From positions 1-45,811 of the forward strand of contig JAJYUB010000028.1 in the NCBI GenBank assembly GCA_021792795.1: 45,811 bases of DNA, read 5' to 3'. Shown here piece after piece: positions 28,469 to 37,518 of the stretch; the stretch's first letter is position 1, and the number at the start of each line of letters is the position of its first letter. This DNA comes from Acidobacteriota bacterium (GTDB lineage: Bacteria; Acidobacteriota; Terriglobia; Terriglobales; Acidobacteriaceae). The translations under genes and the position numbers were made by a program. Under the pieces are notes generated by a model. That model did not search any database. It had not been told where the DNA came from and saw only the letters and a program-made list of their open reading frames with translations.

Positions 28469-29554
28469 ATGGCAGACGATAAAGAACGCACGCGCGCGAT
28501 CGACCTGGCACTGGCGCAGATTGAAAAGCAGTTTGGCAAAGGTTCCATTATGCGCCTCGGCAGTAAGGAGGCGATCGTTCCCATTTCCGTTATTTCGACG
28601 GGGTCGATCTCCTTCGACGCGGCGCTGGGTGTGGGTGGAGTTCCGCGGGGCCGCGTGATTGAGATATTCGGGCCGGAATCCTCCGGCAAGACGACCATTA
28701 CGTTGCAGATCATCGCTGAAGCACAGAAGGCCGGCGGCATGGCGGCGTTTGTGGATGCGGAACATGCGCTCGATCCGCAGTATGCCAAGAAGCTGGGCGT
28801 GGACGTGGACAATCTGCTGATTTCGCAGCCGGATTACGGCGAGCAGGCGCTGGAAATTACCGAGGCGCTGGTGCGCTCCGGCGCGATCGACGTGCTGGTG
28901 GTCGACTCTGTCGCGGCGTTGGTGCCGAAGGCGGAACTCGATGGCGAGATGGGCGATTCCCACATGGGATTGCAAGCACGGCTGATGTCGCAGGCGCTCC
29001 GCAAGCTGACCGGGACTGTTTCAAAGTCGCGCACGTCGCTGATCTTCATCAACCAGATTCGTGAAAAGATTGGCGTCATGTTCGGCAATCCGGAAACGAC
29101 GACAGGCGGTCGCGCGCTGAAGTTTTATTCTTCGGTACGCATCGATATTCGCCGCATCGCTGCTGTAAAAGAGGGCGATGTTGTCGTCGGGTCGAGGACC
29201 AAGGTGAAGATCGTCAAGAACAAAGTCGCCGCGCCGTTTCGCGAGGCGGAGTTCGACATTCTCTACGGCGAAGGCATCTCGCGCGAGGGCGATGTGCTGG
29301 ACCAAGCGGTGCTGCAGAACATCGTCGAGAAATCTGGCGCGTGGTACAGCTTCTCCGGCGAGCGCATCGGCCAGGGCCGCGAAAATGTCCGGCAATACTT
29401 CAAAGACAACAAGGACACGTTCGCGCGGGTCGAGTCCACGCTGCGGCAAAAGATGGGCATCGCAGGCAAGAGCGATGTACCCGAGGTGCCGCCCATCCCT
29501 GTGAACGGCGCAGTCGCCGCGCAGGAAGTAGTGAAGGCGGCAGGGAAGAAATAG
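28469..29554 (+). CDS. recA: recombinase RecA
   Basis: 361-residue strand-exchange ATPase central to recombinational repair and LexA-type self-cleavage. Walker A is GPESSGKTT, Walker B is [12 protein letters not shown], loop L1 contains [14 protein letters not shown], and L2 carries [22 protein letters not shown], shown in part as REKIGVMFG. The C-terminal tail is Ala/Lys-rich. GGAG lies eight bases before the ATG. No recX or lexA follows. It is flanked on both sides by PIN toxin modules. Confidence 0.98.
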   Translation: MADDKERTRAIDLALAQIEKQFGKGSIMRLGSKEAIVPISVISTGSISFDAALGVGGVPRGRVIEIFGPESSGKTTITLQIIAEAQKAGGMAAFVDAEHALDPQYAKKLGVDVDNLLISQPDYGEQALEITEALVRSGAIDVLVVDSVAALVPKAELDGEMGDSHMGLQARLMSQALRKLTGTVSKSRTSLIFINQIREKIGVMFGNPETTTGGRALKFYSSVRIDIRRIAAVKEGDVVVGSRTKVKIVKNKVAAPFREAEFDILYGEGISREGDVLDQAVLQNIVEKSGAWYSFSGERIGQGRENVRQYFKDNKDTFARVESTLRQKMGIAGKSDVPEVPPIPVNGAVAAQEVVKAAGKK

Positions 29555-29576
29555 TAGGCCTCGACGTATTCGTGCA

Positions 29577-29604
29577 ATAAATGGGCCGAGGCAGGCCCAT
29601 TTAT
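29577..29604 (+). terminator. recA intrinsic terminator
   Basis: Perfect 11-bp stem (29577-29587 with 29594-29604) around a 6-base loop, 22 bases after the recA stop, followed by TTTG. It isolates the toxin module downstream. Confidence 0.75.
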
Positions 29605-29609
29605 TTGTA

Positions 29610-29640
29610 TTGAGTAAAGGTATGTTAGGTATGTTATAGT
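29610..29640 (+). promoter_or_regulatory. promoter with 9-bp direct repeat for the second TA pair
   Basis: TTGAGT (29610-29615) and TATAGT (29635-29640) are possible -35/-10 boxes with 19-base spacing. Between and over them lies an exact tandem direct repeat of GGTATGTTA (29619-29636), a likely operator for the module's own regulator. AAGGAG follows before the ATG at 29662. Confidence 0.5.
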
Positions 29641-29661
29641 AAGTTTTGCAAAGGAGAACCT

Positions 29662-30084
29662 ATGAAACAAGCGGATCGATTGAGGGAATATGCCAATAAG
29701 CAATATGTGGAACCCGCAAGGCGTGTCGGTAAACAGACAGTTTGCATAAGAGTTGGCGATGTTGTGAATGGACTCGGGCTGAAGAATCAGACGCCCAATG
29801 TATGCAGTGCTCTTGGGACCGGGAAGTTCCAAAAAAAATATGGCCTAGAGCTGATTGATAGGCAGACTTCGGCGCCAAAAGGCACGAGCACGACGGTTGT
29901 TTTCACCTATCGAATCCTCGGCACACGCAACAGTGACGAGCCGTCGCAGTCTGTCAGGTTTGCCGATCTTCGTGGAATTGGAAAAAAAACATTCGAGACC
30001 CTTGGAGGCGGGGAGGCATTTATTCGTAACGAACGCGAAAATTTTTACGGCAACAACACTCCTGATCCGAGCAGGCGGGGATGA
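29662..30084 (+). CDS. putative antitoxin of an unrecognised type
   Basis: 140 residues, preceded by AAGGAG six bases before the ATG. It overlaps the PIN toxin by ATGA, the layout of a toxin-antitoxin pair. The N-terminal domain (about 1-90) has VCIRVGDVVNGLGLKNQTPNV and CSALGTGKFQKKYGLELIDR, then TTVVFTYRIL. I recall such a small domain in prokaryotic hypothetical proteins but cannot name it. It looks like a winged-helix-like fold. The C-terminus is polar and could wrap the toxin. It lacks AbrB, RHH, Phd and HTH_3 signatures. Lower GC than neighbours suggests acquisition. Confidence 0.65.
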   Translation: MKQADRLREYANKQYVEPARRVGKQTVCIRVGDVVNGLGLKNQTPNVCSALGTGKFQKKYGLELIDRQTSAPKGTSTTVVFTYRILGTRNSDEPSQSVRFADLRGIGKKTFETLGGGEAFIRNERENFYGNNTPDPSRRG

Positions 30085-30506
30085 GCCGCATCTACTGGGA
30101 CACGATGCTGTTTGTGTATTGGCTTGAGAGCAACGCTCAACATGCACAACGGGTTCAGAAAATAATGAACAGAATGGAGCAGAGGAGCGACAAACTTTGC
30201 ACCAGCATATTTGCAGTCGGAGAACTGCTGGTTGGCCCGCGTAAAACAAAGGATGCAGAGATGGAACGCGTAATCCGCGGATATTTTCAGACTTCAGCCG
30301 TCGAACTTTTGCCATTCAATTGGGAAACGGCTGAAATTTATTCGCGCATTCGCGCGGAAAATAATGTCTCTCCGGCGGATGCAATCCATCTGGCCACAGC
30401 TGCACAGGCGCGGGTCGACCTTTTTCTGACGAACGATCGGCAATTGTGTCGGCTGAACATTCCAGGCATCCATTTCATTGCAAGCCTCGACACCAATTTG
30501 CTATAG
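30081..30506 (+). CDS. PIN-domain toxin
   Basis: 141 residues. Active-site acids: Asp in IYWDTMLFVYWLE, Glu in FAVGELLVGP, Asp in SPADAIHLATAA, Asp in FLTNDRQLC. The start overlaps the stop of the putative antitoxin (ATGA), implying coupled translation. It belongs to a different PIN subgroup from the toxin at 27606: the N-terminus and the SPADAIHLA motif differ. Expected to be an RNase held in check by its partner. Confidence 0.85.
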   Translation: MSRIYWDTMLFVYWLESNAQHAQRVQKIMNRMEQRSDKLCTSIFAVGELLVGPRKTKDAEMERVIRGYFQTSAVELLPFNWETAEIYSRIRAENNVSPADAIHLATAAQARVDLFLTNDRQLCRLNIPGIHFIASLDTNLL

Positions 30507-30597
30507 GTTTGCCGATACATCGATGGAAGGGTTCGGGATATCGAACGCTGCGATTGCATTGCGCGTTCAACGGCGGCCACTTACAATCCAATGTGTC

Positions 30598-31101
30598 GTG
30601 AATACTGTCCGCGCCATTTATCCCGGCACCTTCGATCCGCTGACCAACGGCCATCTTGACCTGATTGCGCGCGGCTCAAAAATCTTCGACCATCTGGTGG
30701 TCGCCATCCTCAACAATTCCGAAAAACAGCCGCTGTTTTCCGTGCAGGAACGGGTGGAGATGATCCAGGAAACCACGCGGGAGTTCGACAACGTTTCGGT
30801 CAGCCAGTTCGACGGCTTGTTGGTCGATTTTGCCCGCCTGCAGCATGCCCAGGCTCTGCTGCGCGGCATCCGGGCCATCAGCGATTATGAGTATGAGCTG
30901 CAAATGGCGCTGATGAACCGACGTCTGGCGCCGGAGCTGGAGACAGTCTTCATGATGCCGGCGGAACAATATTCCTATCTCAGCTCTCGCTTGATTCGGG
31001 GAGTGTTCCGGCTGGGCGGATCGGTCGAGGGACTGGTGCCGCCGACCGTAATCGAACGTCTGCATGCCCGCGCCTCCCGGGACTGCGGGCAAGAGGGCTA
31101 G
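30598..31101 (+). CDS. coaD: phosphopantetheine adenylyltransferase
   Basis: 167 residues from GTG 30598, the usual CoaD length; the open frame before it is not CoaD-like. Fourth step of coenzyme A synthesis: 4'-phosphopantetheine plus ATP to dephospho-CoA. YPGTFDPLTNGHLDLI is the nucleotidyltransferase T/HxGH motif, LLRGIRAISDYEYELQMA is the central family motif, and YSYLSSRLIRG corresponds to the usual ISSTxVRE-like loop with substitutions. Start codon is GTG without a clear ribosome site. Confidence 0.95.
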   Translation: MNTVRAIYPGTFDPLTNGHLDLIARGSKIFDHLVVAILNNSEKQPLFSVQERVEMIQETTREFDNVSVSQFDGLLVDFARLQHAQALLRGIRAISDYEYELQMALMNRRLAPELETVFMMPAEQYSYLSSRLIRGVFRLGGSVEGLVPPTVIERLHARASRDCGQEG

Positions 31102-31184
31102 AGTCTCCGAACATTTGCGAGATTCGTCACAGCAGGACGACATTTCCAGATGTAGAGGGTTCGACTGAATGGAGGCAATCTCCG

Positions 31185-31544
31185 ATGAAACGCTATCTTG
31201 CTCTGATCCTGTTCTTGGGTTCTTCTCTGGCATGGGCCGTGCCGAACCCTGCCGAGTACACGGTGACGATCCACGTCGTTTCGTCGCAGGTCGACACAGC
31301 CTACTGGGGCGAGACCGTGATTCTATATCAGACACTCCACGTGCTGATTGAGGGGAAGAAATACACGCTTCGGGGCAACTCCTTACGTTTTTCACACACA
31401 GTCGGGGTCTTGTCTCCGGGGGACTACAAGGCGAAGCTAGTCACGGACAAACGGAAAGGAACCTACGCCTATGCTCGGGTATATGAGTTCCTGTTTCCCG
31501 ACCAGACAACCAGCAAGCTTACGGTGATCGGCGCGTCGGAGTGA
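31185..31544 (+). CDS. small secreted hypothetical protein
   Basis: 119 residues with GGAGG nine bases before the ATG and a signal peptide (YLALILFLGSSLAWAVP). The mature part is beta-rich (YTVTIHVVSSQVDT; YQTLHVLIEGKKYTLRG; YAYARVYEFLF). The pattern is common in Acidobacteria but I cannot name the family. Single gene between coaD and the aminotransferase. Confidence 0.75.
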   Translation: MKRYLALILFLGSSLAWAVPNPAEYTVTIHVVSSQVDTAYWGETVILYQTLHVLIEGKKYTLRGNSLRFSHTVGVLSPGDYKAKLVTDKRKGTYAYARVYEFLFPDQTTSKLTVIGASE

Positions 31545-31619
31545 GCCTCCGCGAATATTCCCCATTTTCAACCGATCTCGCTTGGCCTGAGCCGCCAACT
31601 CTGCGAAACTAGAAGTACT

Positions 31620-32816
31620 ATGACCACCTCAGTTGCCCAGAAAATCTTCGCAGATCGCGTCAACCGGATTGAAGTTTCCGCGACCATGGCCGTGACTGCA
31701 GAGGCAGCCAAGCTGCGCGCCCAGGGTATCAACCTGGTGGATTTTGGAGCGGGCGAGCCGCACTTTGCCACGCCGCGTCATATTAAGGACGCCGCGATCG
31801 CCGCCATTGAAGGCAACTTCACGCGCTACACCGCGGTCAGCGGCATCCCGGAGTTGCGCAAGGCCATCGTCGAACGCCACGCGGCAGATTTTGGGTCGAA
31901 CTACACGCCGGACGAAGCGATTTTTACCACTGGCGGCAAGCTTGCTCTGTTCGAGGCAATCAACGTGCTGGTCGATCACGGCGATGAAGTGGTGTTGCCG
32001 GTGCCGTACTGGGTTTCATTTAAGGACATTATTCAGTTTGCCGGGGGCACGCCGGTCTATCTGGAAACCAGCGAGGCGGAAAATTTTCGCATTACCGCCG
32101 CTGCCATTGAGCAGGCCATTACGCCGCGCACCAAGGCGATCATTTTGAATTCGCCGTCGAATCCTTCCGGCGCGGTCATTGCTCCAAAAGACCTGGAGCA
32201 GGTGGTTCGGCTGGCCCATGAGCGCGGTATTTATGTGCTGCTGGATGAGTGTTACGCCTATCTGCAATACACCGGCGCGCCCATCTCCGGTGGCAGCTTC
32301 ACCGACTGCAAGGAGCACGTGATTGTGCTTGGCTCGCTGTCGAAGACCTACGCGATGACGGGTTGGCGCGCCGGTTTTGCGCTGGGGCCCAAGCCGATTA
32401 TCCAGGCCATTTCAAAGCTGCAGAGCCAGAGTACATCCTCCACGGCGGCGTTTGTGCAGAAGGCAGCAGTGGCGGCGTTGACGGGATCGCAGCAATGCGT
32501 GGAGGAGATGCGCACGGATTACATCTCGCTGCGGGACCAGGTTCTGGCGCACCTCAGCGAAATTCCCGGCGTGCGCTGCACTGTGCCGGAGGGCGCTTTT
32601 TATGTGTACCCCAACATTTCCGCGTTCTTGGGCAAGGGGAAGGCGAGCAGCGCAGCCGAACTTTCCACGCGGCTGCTGCACGAAGCCCATGTGGTCACCG
32701 TTCCCGGCGAGGCTTTCGGCACCAACGAGCACATTCGTCTCTCCTATGCCGTTTCGCATGCCGATGTTGACGAAGGCCTGCAGCGCATGAAGGCTTTCTT
32801 CGCGAAGTTAGGTTGA
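31620..32816 (+). CDS. aspB: aspartate aminotransferase-type PLP enzyme
   Basis: 398 residues, fold type I class Ib. NLVDFGAGEPHFATP and RYTAVSGIPELRKAI are the N-terminal signatures, LNSPSNPSGAV binds the cofactor ring, and the Schiff-base Lys is in LGSLSKTYAMTGWRAGF. Rxx-containing C-terminus IRLSYAVSHADVDEGL supplies the carboxylate-binding Arg. Likely aspartate:2-oxoglutarate aminotransferase; prephenate or other acceptors are possible. Gene name tentative. It ends 25 bases before manA. Confidence 0.9.
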   Translation: MTTSVAQKIFADRVNRIEVSATMAVTAEAAKLRAQGINLVDFGAGEPHFATPRHIKDAAIAAIEGNFTRYTAVSGIPELRKAIVERHAADFGSNYTPDEAIFTTGGKLALFEAINVLVDHGDEVVLPVPYWVSFKDIIQFAGGTPVYLETSEAENFRITAAAIEQAITPRTKAIILNSPSNPSGAVIAPKDLEQVVRLAHERGIYVLLDECYAYLQYTGAPISGGSFTDCKEHVIVLGSLSKTYAMTGWRAGFALGPKPIIQAISKLQSQSTSSTAAFVQKAAVAALTGSQQCVEEMRTDYISLRDQVLAHLSEIPGVRCTVPEGAFYVYPNISAFLGKGKASSAAELSTRLLHEAHVVTVPGEAFGTNEHIRLSYAVSHADVDEGLQRMKAFFAKLG

Positions 32817-32841
32817 TTCTTCCGCGCTGTCACTAGTTGCC

Positions 32842-33825
32842 ATGTCAAGACTGCCGCCTTTTCGTCTGCGTCCCTGGTTCCGTCCCATGGTTTGGGGAGT
32901 GCGGGACTTTGCGCCATGGTATGACTACAAGGGCGCCGACGGGCCGATTGGGGAAGTCTGGTTGAGCGGTGATGACTGTGTTGTCGATACGGGCCCTCTG
33001 GCGGGAAAAACCCTGGATGCGGTTTTCCACGAGCGCAGGGAAGATCTGCTCGGCCCTGCGGACGCGCAACAGGAGCGGTTTCCGCTGCTGATGAAAGTTC
33101 TTTTCCCACGGGAAAAGTTGAGCGTGCAGGTACATCCCGGCGACGCCATGGCGCGCGAGCATGGCGAGCCTCACGGCAAAACAGAATGCTGGTACATGCT
33201 GGACGCCGAACCGGGGGCAACGGTCGCATTGGGACTGCGTCCGGGCACGACACTGGAAGCGGTGCAGGCCGCCATTGAAGACAAGACACTGGAAACACTG
33301 CTGCAATCGGTCCCCGTAAAAAAGGGCGAGATGATCTTCGTCGACGCAGGGACCGTCCATGCTATTTTCCCGGGGGTAGTGATCCTCGAGACGCAACAGA
33401 ACTCCGACATGACGTACCGGCTGTACGACTATGGCCGACCCCGCGAACTGCATCTGAAAGATGGGCTACAGGCGATTCGCTTGCAAACCGAGGCCGGTAT
33501 AGTGCAGCCAAAGATGGAGCCTGACAACGGCCCACAAGCTGCGGGCGCGGGCCGGGAGGTCCTGGTGCAGTCGAAATATTTTCGCGTCGATCGCACGCGG
33601 ATCGCAGACGCGAACATGACGGAGAATTTTTCTGTGCCTGCCGGAAGGAAGGCGGGCGCGGTACAGTTGATCTTTGTGGCGGAGGGAGCGGGCGCGCTTC
33701 ACTCGAAGGGCGAAGCCGCCATCCTGCTTCGGCGTGGAGAACTCGCCGTGGTTCCTGCGTGTACAGCGGAGTGGAGTCTGACTTCGTCGGGGCCGATGGA
33801 GATCCTGCGGGCGACCCCAGAATGA
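32842..33825 (+). CDS. manA: mannose-6-phosphate isomerase, class I
   Basis: 327 residues. Interconverts fructose-6-P and mannose-6-P. The cupin zinc ligands are in LSVQVHPGD (Gln, His), KTECWYML (Glu) and GTVHAIFPGVVILE (His). YDYGRPRELHLKDGL matches the family. The C-terminal cupin half is present. It opens a GDP-mannose supply cluster with manC, a hexose-phosphate mutase and a HAD phosphatase on the same strand. Confidence 0.92.
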   Translation: MSRLPPFRLRPWFRPMVWGVRDFAPWYDYKGADGPIGEVWLSGDDCVVDTGPLAGKTLDAVFHERREDLLGPADAQQERFPLLMKVLFPREKLSVQVHPGDAMAREHGEPHGKTECWYMLDAEPGATVALGLRPGTTLEAVQAAIEDKTLETLLQSVPVKKGEMIFVDAGTVHAIFPGVVILETQQNSDMTYRLYDYGRPRELHLKDGLQAIRLQTEAGIVQPKMEPDNGPQAAGAGREVLVQSKYFRVDRTRIADANMTENFSVPAGRKAGAVQLIFVAEGAGALHSKGEAAILLRRGELAVVPACTAEWSLTSSGPMEILRATPE

Positions 33826-33954
33826 TTTGGGGAAACGATTGGCGGCTCCAGGCGTGTCGAATCCATCTATAGCGAAATTGTCATCCGCCGGACATGCGTT
33901 CCGCAGCCATCCGCGTCTGTTTCGTTTACGATGAAACGTACCTTGTATCCAATC

Positions 33955-35058
33955 ATGGATTTTCGACCGTTTATTCTTGCCGGGGGCAGCGGCACCCGAT
34001 TCTGGCCGCGCAGCCGGCGCAATCATCCCAAGCAAATGCTGTCGCTGGATGGCGAACGCAGCATGTTGCAGCAGACTGTGGATCGACTGCTGCCGCTGGC
34101 AGACAGCGAGCATATTTGGGTTCTTACGAACGAGTGGCTTCGGTCACCGGTCGCAGAGCAACTTCCCGCAGTGCCGCCGGCGCAAATTCTAGCGGAACCC
34201 GTAGCCCGGAACACCGCTCCGGCAGCGGGGTTGGCGGCATTTCTGCTGGAACGCCAGGCCCCCGACGCGGTGTTGGGGCTGTTTCCCGCGGACCACACCA
34301 TTGCGGACGCCGGCGGTTTTTTGCGGATACTGCGGGCTGGCTGCGATCTGGCTGCGGCGGGACAGAACATCGTCGTGCTGGGAGTGAAGCCGAACCATCC
34401 GGAAACCGGGTACGGCTACATTGAGACCGGCGAGAAGCTGGATGGGACCTCGTCGCGTGTTCGGCGCTTCACGGAAAAGCCGAACCTGGAGCGCGCCAAT
34501 GAATTTGTTGCCTCCGGAAATTATTTCTGGAACAGCGGCATGTTCCTGGCGACCGCGCGCACGCTGGCCAACGCAATGCGGGAGCACTTGCCGGAGACCG
34601 CTCCCTACCTGGAAGAAATTGCGCAGGCGTTTGGAACGGCTGAATTCGCATCGAAGTTTGCGGCGCTCTATCCGCAATGCGAGAACATCAGCATCGATTA
34701 CGCGATCATTGAGCCCCGCTCGGCCAAGGGCGAGCATCATTCGGGCATGTATTGCCTGCCTGCGGACTTTGGATGGAACGATCTTGGCTCCTGGGCGGCG
34801 TTGTACGAGCACAAGCTTTCGCGCGGCCGGAATGTGCGGGAGGGCGACAACGTGATGGAGACGCAGGCGGAAAGCCTGCTGGAGGCCCACGGCAACTATG
34901 TCCATGTGCCGCAAAAACATGTAGCGCTGGTCGGCGTGGACAATCTGGTGGTAGTGGAAGCCGGAGATGTATTGCTGATCACGACGCGTGCCGGATGCCA
35001 GGACGTTGGCAAGCTGGTCAAGCAGATGCAACAGAAAAATCAAGAGAAGCTGATCTGA
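33955..35058 (+). CDS. manC: mannose-1-phosphate guanylyltransferase
   Basis: 367 residues from ATG 33955; ATG 33931 would add eight. Makes GDP-mannose from mannose-1-P and GTP. FILAGGSGTRFWPRSRR is the nucleotide-binding loop, FPADHTI the metal Asp region, FTEKPNLERANEF and YFWNSGMFL the sugar-binding motifs. It is the short, single-activity type without the C-terminal isomerase domain, which manA supplies here as a separate gene. It ends 12 bases before the mutase. Confidence 0.93.
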   Translation: MDFRPFILAGGSGTRFWPRSRRNHPKQMLSLDGERSMLQQTVDRLLPLADSEHIWVLTNEWLRSPVAEQLPAVPPAQILAEPVARNTAPAAGLAAFLLERQAPDAVLGLFPADHTIADAGGFLRILRAGCDLAAAGQNIVVLGVKPNHPETGYGYIETGEKLDGTSSRVRRFTEKPNLERANEFVASGNYFWNSGMFLATARTLANAMREHLPETAPYLEEIAQAFGTAEFASKFAALYPQCENISIDYAIIEPRSAKGEHHSGMYCLPADFGWNDLGSWAALYEHKLSRGRNVREGDNVMETQAESLLEAHGNYVHVPQKHVALVGVDNLVVVEAGDVLLITTRAGCQDVGKLVKQMQQKNQEKLI

Positions 35059-35070
35059 TCGACCCGTCGA

Positions 35071-36540
35071 ATGAAAACCGTGACCGCTACCAATGACGTT
35101 CCCCGCGCATGCCCTGTGAAGTTCGGCACAGATGGCTGGCGCGGCATCATTGCAGAAGACTTTACCTTCGCCAATCTGCGCGTGGCCGCCAGCGCGATTG
35201 CGAATTACATTCTGGCGGAAGAAGATGCGACGCGAGGGATCTGCATTGGTTACGATACTCGCTTCGGCTCCCCGCGTTTCGCACAGGCTGCCGCGGAGGT
35301 GGTGGCGTCGGCGGGCATCCCGGTACGACTGGCCGGCGGGATTACACCCACACCTGCATTGTCCCTGGCGGTGCGCGACAGCAGTTCCGCCGGCGGCATC
35401 ATGATCACATCCAGCCACAATCCGTATCAGTGGAATGGAGTCAAGTTCAAAGCCGGCTATGGCGGCTCGGGCAAGCCTTCCATGATGGCTGCCATCGAGT
35501 CGTATCTAGGGAAGCCCTTGCCCAGCGCGCCGGCGGCCGGCAAGATCGAGCGCGTGGATTTTCTGCCCGCCTACATCGAGAAGATTGCGGGATTTGTCGA
35601 TCTGGAAAAAATCGCGGCCAGCGGATTCAAACTCGCCATCGATTCCATGTACGGCGCGGGCGGCGGCATTCTGGCAGGAATTTTCGCTCGCGTGAAGATT
35701 CCCTGCGTTGAGATTCATCGCGAACCCAATCCGCTGTTTCCCGGAATCAATCCGGAGCCGATTTTGCCGCATCTTCGAGAGCTGCAGCAAGTGGTGGTCG
35801 AGCAACATTGCCAGGCCGGATTCGCGACCGACGGAGACGCCGACCGGATCGGCGCGGTGGACGAAGGCGGCAACATGGTGGACGCGCACAAAATATTCTC
35901 GATCCTGTTGCGCTGGCTGATTGAACGCAAACAGTGGCCCGGCGAAGTAGTACGGACCTTCAACACCACCCGCATGGTGGACCGGATCTGTGCCCGGCAT
36001 GGCCGGAACTTGCACGAGGTTGGCATCGGCTTCAAGCATGTATGCGATCTGATGCTGGAACGGGAGATCCTGATTGGCGGCGAGGAGTCGGGCGGGATCG
36101 GCATTGCGCGGCACCTGCCGGAACGCGATGGTTTGCTGAACGCGCTGCTGCTGGCCAATGTGATGGCGGACGAAAACAAATCCCTTGGCGAGCTGGTGGA
36201 AGATTTACAGCGGGAATACGGCGAACATCACTACGACCGGATCGATATGCACATAAGCGACGACATAAAGAATTCGGCGATCGCCCGGGCGCGCGCAGGA
36301 GTGAATGCCTTTGCCGGGATGCCGGCGGATCGAGTGGAAACTTTGGATGGCATCAAATTTTTCCTGCGCAACCCGGAGGCAGAGGCAAAACCCAACGCAG
36401 CGGAAAGCTGGCTGCTGCTGCGCGCCTCCGGCACCGAGCCCTTGCTGCGCATTTATGCCGAATCCTGTTCTCCGGCCGCCGTGCAGCGCCTGTTGCAGGC
36501 GGGCCGCGAGTTTGTGCTGCAGTCTGGCGGCCCTCGATGA
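35071..36540 (+). CDS. phosphomannomutase/phosphoglucomutase family enzyme
   Basis: 489-residue alpha-D-phosphohexomutase. Catalytic Ser in MITSSHNPYQWNGVKF, metal loop DGDADRIG, sugar loop GGEESGGIG and phosphate loop RASGTEPLLRIY. Given its position between manC and the HAD gene, mannose-6-P to mannose-1-P (ManB) is the likely reaction, but phosphoglucomutase activity cannot be excluded from sequence. The stop overlaps the next start (ATGA). Confidence 0.9.
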   Translation: MKTVTATNDVPRACPVKFGTDGWRGIIAEDFTFANLRVAASAIANYILAEEDATRGICIGYDTRFGSPRFAQAAAEVVASAGIPVRLAGGITPTPALSLAVRDSSSAGGIMITSSHNPYQWNGVKFKAGYGGSGKPSMMAAIESYLGKPLPSAPAAGKIERVDFLPAYIEKIAGFVDLEKIAASGFKLAIDSMYGAGGGILAGIFARVKIPCVEIHREPNPLFPGINPEPILPHLRELQQVVVEQHCQAGFATDGDADRIGAVDEGGNMVDAHKIFSILLRWLIERKQWPGEVVRTFNTTRMVDRICARHGRNLHEVGIGFKHVCDLMLEREILIGGEESGGIGIARHLPERDGLLNALLLANVMADENKSLGELVEDLQREYGEHHYDRIDMHISDDIKNSAIARARAGVNAFAGMPADRVETLDGIKFFLRNPEAEAKPNAAESWLLLRASGTEPLLRIYAESCSPAAVQRLLQAGREFVLQSGGPR

Positions 36541-37199
36541 AGGTGGAGTTGCCGGTCCGGGGCGTGCTTTTTGACATGGACGGAGTGCTGATGAGCTCGA
36601 TCGGCTCGGTCGAGCGCAGCTGGGAGCGTTACGCCGTCTCCCGCGGTCTCGATCCGGAACACGCCATCCACCTGGCGCACGGGCGGCGGGCGATCGAGAC
36701 GGTGCGGGCGCTGCGGCCAGACCTGGATGATGCCACCGAGCTTCGCTACATTGAAGACCTGGAAGTGGAGGACAACGAAGGGCTGGTGGTGCTGCCCGGC
36801 GTCAAAGAGTTGCTGGCCGCGTTGCCGGAAGGTTCCTGGGCGGTGGTGACCTCGGCAACCGAACGGCTGGCGCGGAGTCGCATGGCACATGCCGGAATCA
36901 AGGTTCCAAGGCATTTTGTCACAGCGGAAACGGTGACTCAAGGCAAGCCCCATCCGGAGCCATACCGGCACGGCGCAGCGCTGCTGGGTGCCGCACCCGC
37001 GGACTGCCTGGTGGTGGAAGATGCTCCTGCCGGAGTTAGGTCGGGCAAGGCGGCGAGATGTCCAGTGCTGGCTGTATTGACGACATACGCTCCGGAAACC
37101 TTAGCCGATGCGGACTGGCGTGTACAAAACTTGGCCGGCGTACAGGCCAATCCTGACCGTTCCGGTCGGATTTTTCTTCGGTTCGATTCCGTGGATTGA
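36537..37199 (+). CDS. HAD-IA sugar phosphatase
   Basis: 220 residues from ATG 36537, which overlaps the mutase stop by ATGA. HAD motifs: FDMDGVLMSS (nucleophile Asp and acid Asp), VVTSATERL (motif II Thr), GKPHPEPYRHGAALLG (motif III Lys), VVEDAPAGVRSGKAA (motif IV). The cap-domain start HGRRAIETVRAL is typical of sugar-phosphate or glycerol-phosphate phosphatases. Coupling to the mannose cluster suggests a hexose-phosphate substrate or house-cleaning of one. Confidence 0.88.
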   Translation: MKVELPVRGVLFDMDGVLMSSIGSVERSWERYAVSRGLDPEHAIHLAHGRRAIETVRALRPDLDDATELRYIEDLEVEDNEGLVVLPGVKELLAALPEGSWAVVTSATERLARSRMAHAGIKVPRHFVTAETVTQGKPHPEPYRHGAALLGAAPADCLVVEDAPAGVRSGKAARCPVLAVLTTYAPETLADADWRVQNLAGVQANPDRSGRIFLRFDSVD

Positions 37200-37518
37200 C
37201 ACCGGGGATCGCCCCGAAGTTGAAAGCCAGGACATCTTTTCTACGAGCGAATATTCACATTTCTGTACGTTTTCCACCCTGCGCAGTGAGAGTATGATGA
37301 GGTTGTCGGGAGCTTTTCCCCCCGCAAAAGCTTCACGCCGATGTCCTTTGAATCGTGAGTATTGAAGCTCGACGAAAGGACCGATGTCTTCTATGTCTAC
37401 TTTGACTTGAAGATGAGGATTCTTCGACTGGCGATTTTTCCACTGTCGGACTCGATTCAGGCCAACCCTTTTCTGCCGAGGCAGCTTCATATTGAGTTAA
37501 GAACCCGAGGCAAGCTTT
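37200..37518. other. intergenic region after the mannose cluster
   Basis: 319 bases with no convincing gene; a minus-strand open frame crosses it but runs under the HAD gene. A 7-bp perfect hairpin with an 8-base loop (AGCTTTT at 37311-37317 and AAAAGCT at 37326-37332) could be a terminator, though it lacks a T tract. Confidence 0.35.

Noticed and set aside
37101-37490. 129-codon minus-strand open frame
   Set aside because: Runs under the end of the HAD gene and has no recognisable domain or ribosome site.
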